A DNA stretch of 64,000 nucleotides, from NCBI RefSeq assembly GCF_000002075.1, contig NW_004797282.1, positions 106,590 to 170,589 of the forward strand, written 5' to 3'. Position 1 is the first letter of the stretch. Every line of letters begins with the position of its first letter. Source of the DNA: Aplysia californica. Taxonomy: Eukaryota; Mollusca; Gastropoda; Aplysiida; Aplysiidae. Both the position numbers and the translations under genes were made by a program. Below, piece after piece: positions 27,001 through 33,000 of the stretch. The notes beneath the pieces were generated by a model. The model did not search any database. It was not told where the DNA came from and saw only the letters and a program-made list of their open reading frames with translations.

Positions 27001-30000
27001 CGACCTGACCCAACTAGTCATAAACCTGTACCAAAGATGCCCCAGCACCGCCATCATTGATCTATGCAAACAAGTGAGTAGTTCCTCCTCCCCTTTTTTT
27101 TTTGCCGTTGGGAAAGACTGGTTTTTATAGCGCGTGTATCTGGATGGGAAAAGTAAAGTGAAGCAAACGGGCTGAAGGGCTAGAACTCAGGTGGCCGCTA
27201 AATTGGAAAAGTATAGAGAGTGTGTGGTTGGCAGTTGCTCCTTTTTTCCTATCAAACCTCTGTGGTTCTTATCTCTCTTTTTGTTTGTATGATACTCTTA
27301 AGTAACATATCTAACCTTCGGCACCTAAATGACTTATTTTGTGTTGCAAGTGCTGTAAAACGCTTACAAAACTTAAAACAAACTTTATTATGTGCTTTGA
27401 TTTTCCTGTATATATATATACTCGTGTGCGCACTCATTTAAAGATAAAAATTCTTTGGTTATTTGGCATTCTCCTTTTTTAAAAGGCGGTGCCACTGACT
27501 GGTGTCTTTAGGCCATTCCCAAAGGGGGGACATTTCTCGTTCATGCACAGTAGAATTGTAAATGGGCTGATTCAGCAATGTCACGCTCATAACTGTGCTT
27601 CATCTACAACAGGGGACTGCTGCTTTTTCTTTCCTAATCCTTACTTTTGTCATTTTTTTCTCTACTTCTTTTGTATGTTTGTCACACTCTTGTGACCCGC
27701 TATTTCCGGGGTGCCTTGAAAGTCGAAACAGACTTTGTGCTGTTGAAGCTAGAGAGGTGAGCAGAGTAAGCCTGATTCCCTGTAAAGACTTCTCTGTTGA
27801 CATCCACCCCTTGGCGCTCATATGACCATATACAGTTGCGAGTGCCGTAAAACATCTTCTGAATTATTTTTTTAAATTAAAAAATCAAAGCAAAAAGTAT
27901 TTGCAAGCATACTTATTGAGTCGATATTTTGTATTTCAATGATTTTCAGATGCTCTTAATGTTTGGGCTTCAAGAAAATTTCATTCCATTCTCTAAAGCC
28001 ATAATAGAGAATGTGTGTGTACGGTCCCTGCAAATGTTTACTACGGGTACGTACAAAGTGATGCTTGTGTTTATGTATAGCAGTGTCAAATTTTGGTTAT
28101 TTTTCTTGTTACTGTGAAGTATTTTATCCTGTGTGAATGAATTATTAATTTTCAGTGACCATGTGATTGATGTAAAGCGCTCAGAGCTTATATTCGTATG
28201 GGATAGAGGGCTATATAAATGCAATCTATTATTATTATGTTCTCTGACCAATATGGTATGATGCTTTACAGAAAAAAACAAAGCAAATGCACTTTGTTCC
28301 CTGTAATATTTTACTTATGAGGCTCTCGTGATAGTTATGTTATGTACTGAAAGGAGGGTTGTTGGAGGGTGTCACTGGTAAAACCTACGTATACTTCTGT
28401 TGCTCCTGTCTGTCTGTCTTACTTTTTCCACCCTCTACCAGATCAATACTGTGCTGGTGTGCTTCTCTTTAATCGAATAGACAAGTGCGTGGGTGGTTGG
28501 CAGGTGCTTTGGTGTAGTCTGCTCCTTCTTTCCTATCAAACATCTTCCATCCTGATGTCTCCTCCTTCTTTTTTGTGTTTGCTATTCTTTTGTAACACCT
28601 CTAATCTTCAGCACTTATATGACCTGGTATTGCAAGTGCCGTGATATGCTTACTAAAACTAAAACAAGTCCCATTCAATGCCATTGACTGAGTTTGGCAT
28701 CCATGTTGGCACAACTATGAAGTTGGTTGGACCATTCAGTAACTTTGGTTATTGATTTCTCAAAATTACGAATGATGTTCTGTTTTGTTTATATTCTGAC
28801 CTTTGCAAGTAACCCTATTTTTCATTGATTTGTGTGATTTGCTTTTGTGTTAAAGAATGTGACACGGTTGGGGTTTTTTTCCTAGGAATTCGAAACTACA
28901 CTGATGTGATAGAGGGATTCATGTGCTTTCTAGCCCAGGTAAGATGTAGTAGAGTGACTGAATGTTAGGACAAATAGATATACGATGTCCTATTCTTGTG
29001 TAAATGTACTAGTTCAATTTTTTTGTATTTAGAAGTTTGCAGGGAGGCCTATTTATATACTTCTTTTTTTTAAATGGAAGTTAATTGTGTTGTGTGCTGA
29101 CAATAATGTGATTGAGTTATTTTATTTTTCAAATCTTAGAAGTAGTTTCTGTTAGTGTACTTAGTTTGTACTTCAAAATAAGGTCTTGGTTGGTAAACTT
29201 TGAAAGTATCTCATTATGATTCTGTTCATTGTGGGTTTTCTCTTTGCTTTGCCTTGCAGGTGATGAAAAAGTTCAAAAAGATTATCATGAACTGCAACTG
29301 TGATCTTACTGCTATTTTCCATGCAGGTGAGTGGTGATGATTAGTGAATACTGACTGGTACTGTTGATAGGTATTGTGATGTTGTGTGAGTACTGGCCGG
29401 TTTTATTTTTAAGACTGCGCTATGTTTTTCAATCCTTGAATTGGGGGCTCTCGTGGCCTCTGAATAGCGACGGAAAATTTTCCTCTCAAGAATTGTCTCC
29501 TTTCACCTCCTTTCCTGCTCTCAAGCAATGTTCTGTCGTCTGCTTTCGTCTCCACTTTCTACTACCACCCTCACCTCCTGCCTTTTTGCTGCTTCTGTTT
29601 GGTTCCTTCTTACTGCTGTCTTTCAGTCATACCCCTGATGTTATGGTAGAAAGATCTACACCGAACCTTCTCGGACAAAGCCGAAAAGTCTCGGAGGTCC
29701 CGTGTGCAAGTTGCGCACGTTAAAGATCCCTTGGTGGTCCATGATTGATAAGAATAGGCTTCGGCCACCACCCAGGCAAAATTCAAAATTTCCTACGAGC
29801 TGAAAATGTTTACTGTGTCCCACACACTCATATATGACCTTGTGCAGTTCTGAGCGCTGTAATAAAACACCTGCCCCCAAAAAATGTTTAATACCAATCC
29901 TCTTAACAAGTTTCTGTAGCAAATACAAATAAAATTGTCTTAAATGGTCACCCGTTGTCGAAAAAAGAAATGGTTGTCTTAGACAGGTGAATATCCAGGA

Positions 30001-33000
30001 CAGTGTCATTATTATTGAGAAAAAAAAATGCAGAGGGGGGAGGTTGGCCGCTTATATAGTTGATTGTCTTGGACAGGTGACCATTATAGCAGGTTCCACC
30101 GACAGTATTTCCAAGGTCTTTTACTGATGTTTCCCTATTTTTGTTTTATTTTTTCTTCCAGCTGTGTTAAGTATGGCATTACCAGAACAAGCTACTGTGA
30201 AAGCGTCCTGCAGCTTTATGGTATGTGCGCACTTTTGTCATATTTTATTAGTGTTTCTTATAATTTGGAAAGATTTGTGTGGGGGGGGGGGGGGGGGGGG
30301 AGATTTTTTTGTTTTATTTGGTCAAATTTCTGTCTGTCTGTTGGGATGTAGCTGACTCTGCCAGTTGTTATGGCCGACCTACCGAATGACCTAATTTGTG
30401 TTGATAGGGATGTAAAATGGTTACTAATAACTTTGTAACAGTGACTGATGACATGTGGGGGGTTTTCTTTCTTTAATTATTATCTCAGATTGAGTTCTTG
30501 AATGCTGGGCCGGAGAATGAAGTGATCAAGTCTATTGTCACAAGCCGTGGACATTTGTTGGTCGACAGAATAATGAGGGTGAGTGGATTTTGTCTTATTG
30601 TGAGGCGTTACTTCTCGGATTTTACCCCGATGGACATAGATACGTCGAATCTGTAGGCTACCTTAATACTTTTATAAGTATGAAATGATGAAAAACATGT
30701 TAACTCACTTGCGACTGGGCCCTTTCACCAGTCACAAGCGTTGAAGACTGGCGTTTTTGGGGGTATTTCAATAAATCACCACAACTCTCAGAATTACACT
30801 ATTGTAATTATTTTGTGACACAGTAAAGTAACATTCAAGCTTAATCTAATACAAAAAACCAAAGTTGTCTAAGTTTAATACTTTAATTTGTATGATTTTT
30901 TAAAAATTGGCATGAATTTGATTTTCCAAAAAATTTCCAGAGACGTGACAAGTGGAATGAAATTCACTACAACAACAAAAATAAAAGTTCAAAGTGTTCT
31001 GGTTTGATTTGTATACATGTGCAAGTGTTTGGTGAATATATAAAAGCTGGTCTGTGCATTGATTCAGACCCATACACTGAAAATACATAGACAGATGTAC
31101 GGCACGGCGTTGTGATTTCGTTGCGCGAAAAACAACACCGGTACTAGTGCTAGATCTAGCCCTAAAACTACGACTCGGGCCGTGTTCGGGTACATATCCA
31201 GGATCCTAACTATTAGACACATCATATTCTGAGACACTAAAACTAGTAAAACGTACAGAAGTATAAAAAACGGCGAAATTATGTGATTCTGGTTCATGCG
31301 ACTTCTTCGACCGTTACTACGACGCGACTGTCGGATTACTATGAGCTGTATAGAAAAAAACAAAGCGCAAGTTCCGGTCTGTTCAACCCCATTCAATAAC
31401 TTAAAAACTACCGGCCCCAGAGATACGAAACGAAGTCTAAGTAGCTCAGGCTTGGCCAAACAAGGGTACGAGGCAGGTCTCGCGATCCGTGCGTGATTTG
31501 TAGAGCGGAAAAAAAATTCCAAAGTTGGTCACGCAGGGCTCGTGTGACCCGTCGCAGCGGAGGTCACGCAACTGTTGTGTGACCCGTCTGAAGTGAGTTA
31601 AACTTGAAGAATAGGCATAAGTTCAAAATCTACATATTGGAGTCCTGTGTTGATTTTTGGCCGATATCTTAATTTTCGAATTGCAAAAAGTAACTCTATT
31701 TGTCAGCTCCCCTCACATATTATTAATGTTGCTGGCTGGTGTTATGAACTTCAATAGCTTTGCAGAATTTTAAAGTTCAAATTTGAAGAGGCAACAAATA
31801 TTGCTTGTCTTTTAAAACAATTTTTTAGTAGGCATTTATATTGGTCTCTTCTTCACTGTTTTTACTAGTCCTTTATACCAATTAAATTCATTTTTACCAA
31901 TTTCTTCTTTACCCAGTCATTCATCTAAATTCGTTCTTTAATGTTTTTTACCAATCATTCATATAAATTTATTTACTGCTTTACTAGTAATCTAATTTCC
32001 CTTTTACTGTTTCATTTGTCATTTATACCAATTTCTTCTTTATCATATTACTAGTCATTCATGCCGAAATCTTCTTTTCTGGTTTATTAATCATTCATGC
32101 CATTTTCTTCTCTACCGTTTTGGTGGTCATTCATGTCAATTTCTTTTTTATTATTTTACAAGTCTTTCATACTGATTTGTTCTTTACTGTTTTTACAGTT
32201 ATTTTTACCGTGTCACTAGTCATTCATGCCAAAATGTTTTGTTTCCTTGTGCAGGCGATTGGCGGAGAATCTCAGCGGGGTATTGTGGACTTTGTGGCTG
32301 ATGTGATCATGGCCTTGAACAAGAACTACGTGGCGCAGCTTTCCGTCTGGCTCAAGACGATCCTGGAAAACGAGGGGTATCCTTCTCCGCGCGCCTCTCG
32401 GCAGGATAAAGAACAGTTTATAAAGAATTTGTTGAGGTAGGAAGGAAGATCTTGGGTTGGTGAGGGGTTGTTTTGCGTTCCATGTCTCACATCCATACAA
32501 CAGGACCGACTTCACATTTGAATTGAAAATCCTCAGCTTTGTTTGAAGTGAGGTATCTCTGGTCTTCCAAATCCTATCTAAAGATATGAAAGCAGCCTGT
32601 GCTTTTCCAATATGGGACTTTATTTCAGCGCCTGTTCCTCCCTCTCTGTCAATTATACTCCCAAGATAGCAGAAGGATTCTACGTTTTCTAGTGCCTTTC
32701 CTTCTATTGAGACCTGCTCCTTTTGTTGTGCATCTGTCCTTAGGACCTTTGGCTTTCCAGGGTGGATCCTCAATCCAACAGACTCTGATAGGCTGTTTAA
32801 TACTGAAGTCTTTGCTTGCATCTGTTCCTGGGTGTGCGACAGAAGCACCAAGTCGTCTGCAAAATCCAGATTGTCCAACTGTGTCCATGGTGTCCACTGT
32901 ATACCATTTTTGTGTCCTCTGGTGGTTTCCCTCATCAGCCAGTGGATTGCCAATATGAAGAGGAAGGGTGATAGTAAGCATCGCTGTCTCACACCAGTCT

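Noticed and set aside
31064-31522. 152-codon - strand frame
   Set aside because: It lies within a TTAA-bounded element and shows no transposase or other known motif.
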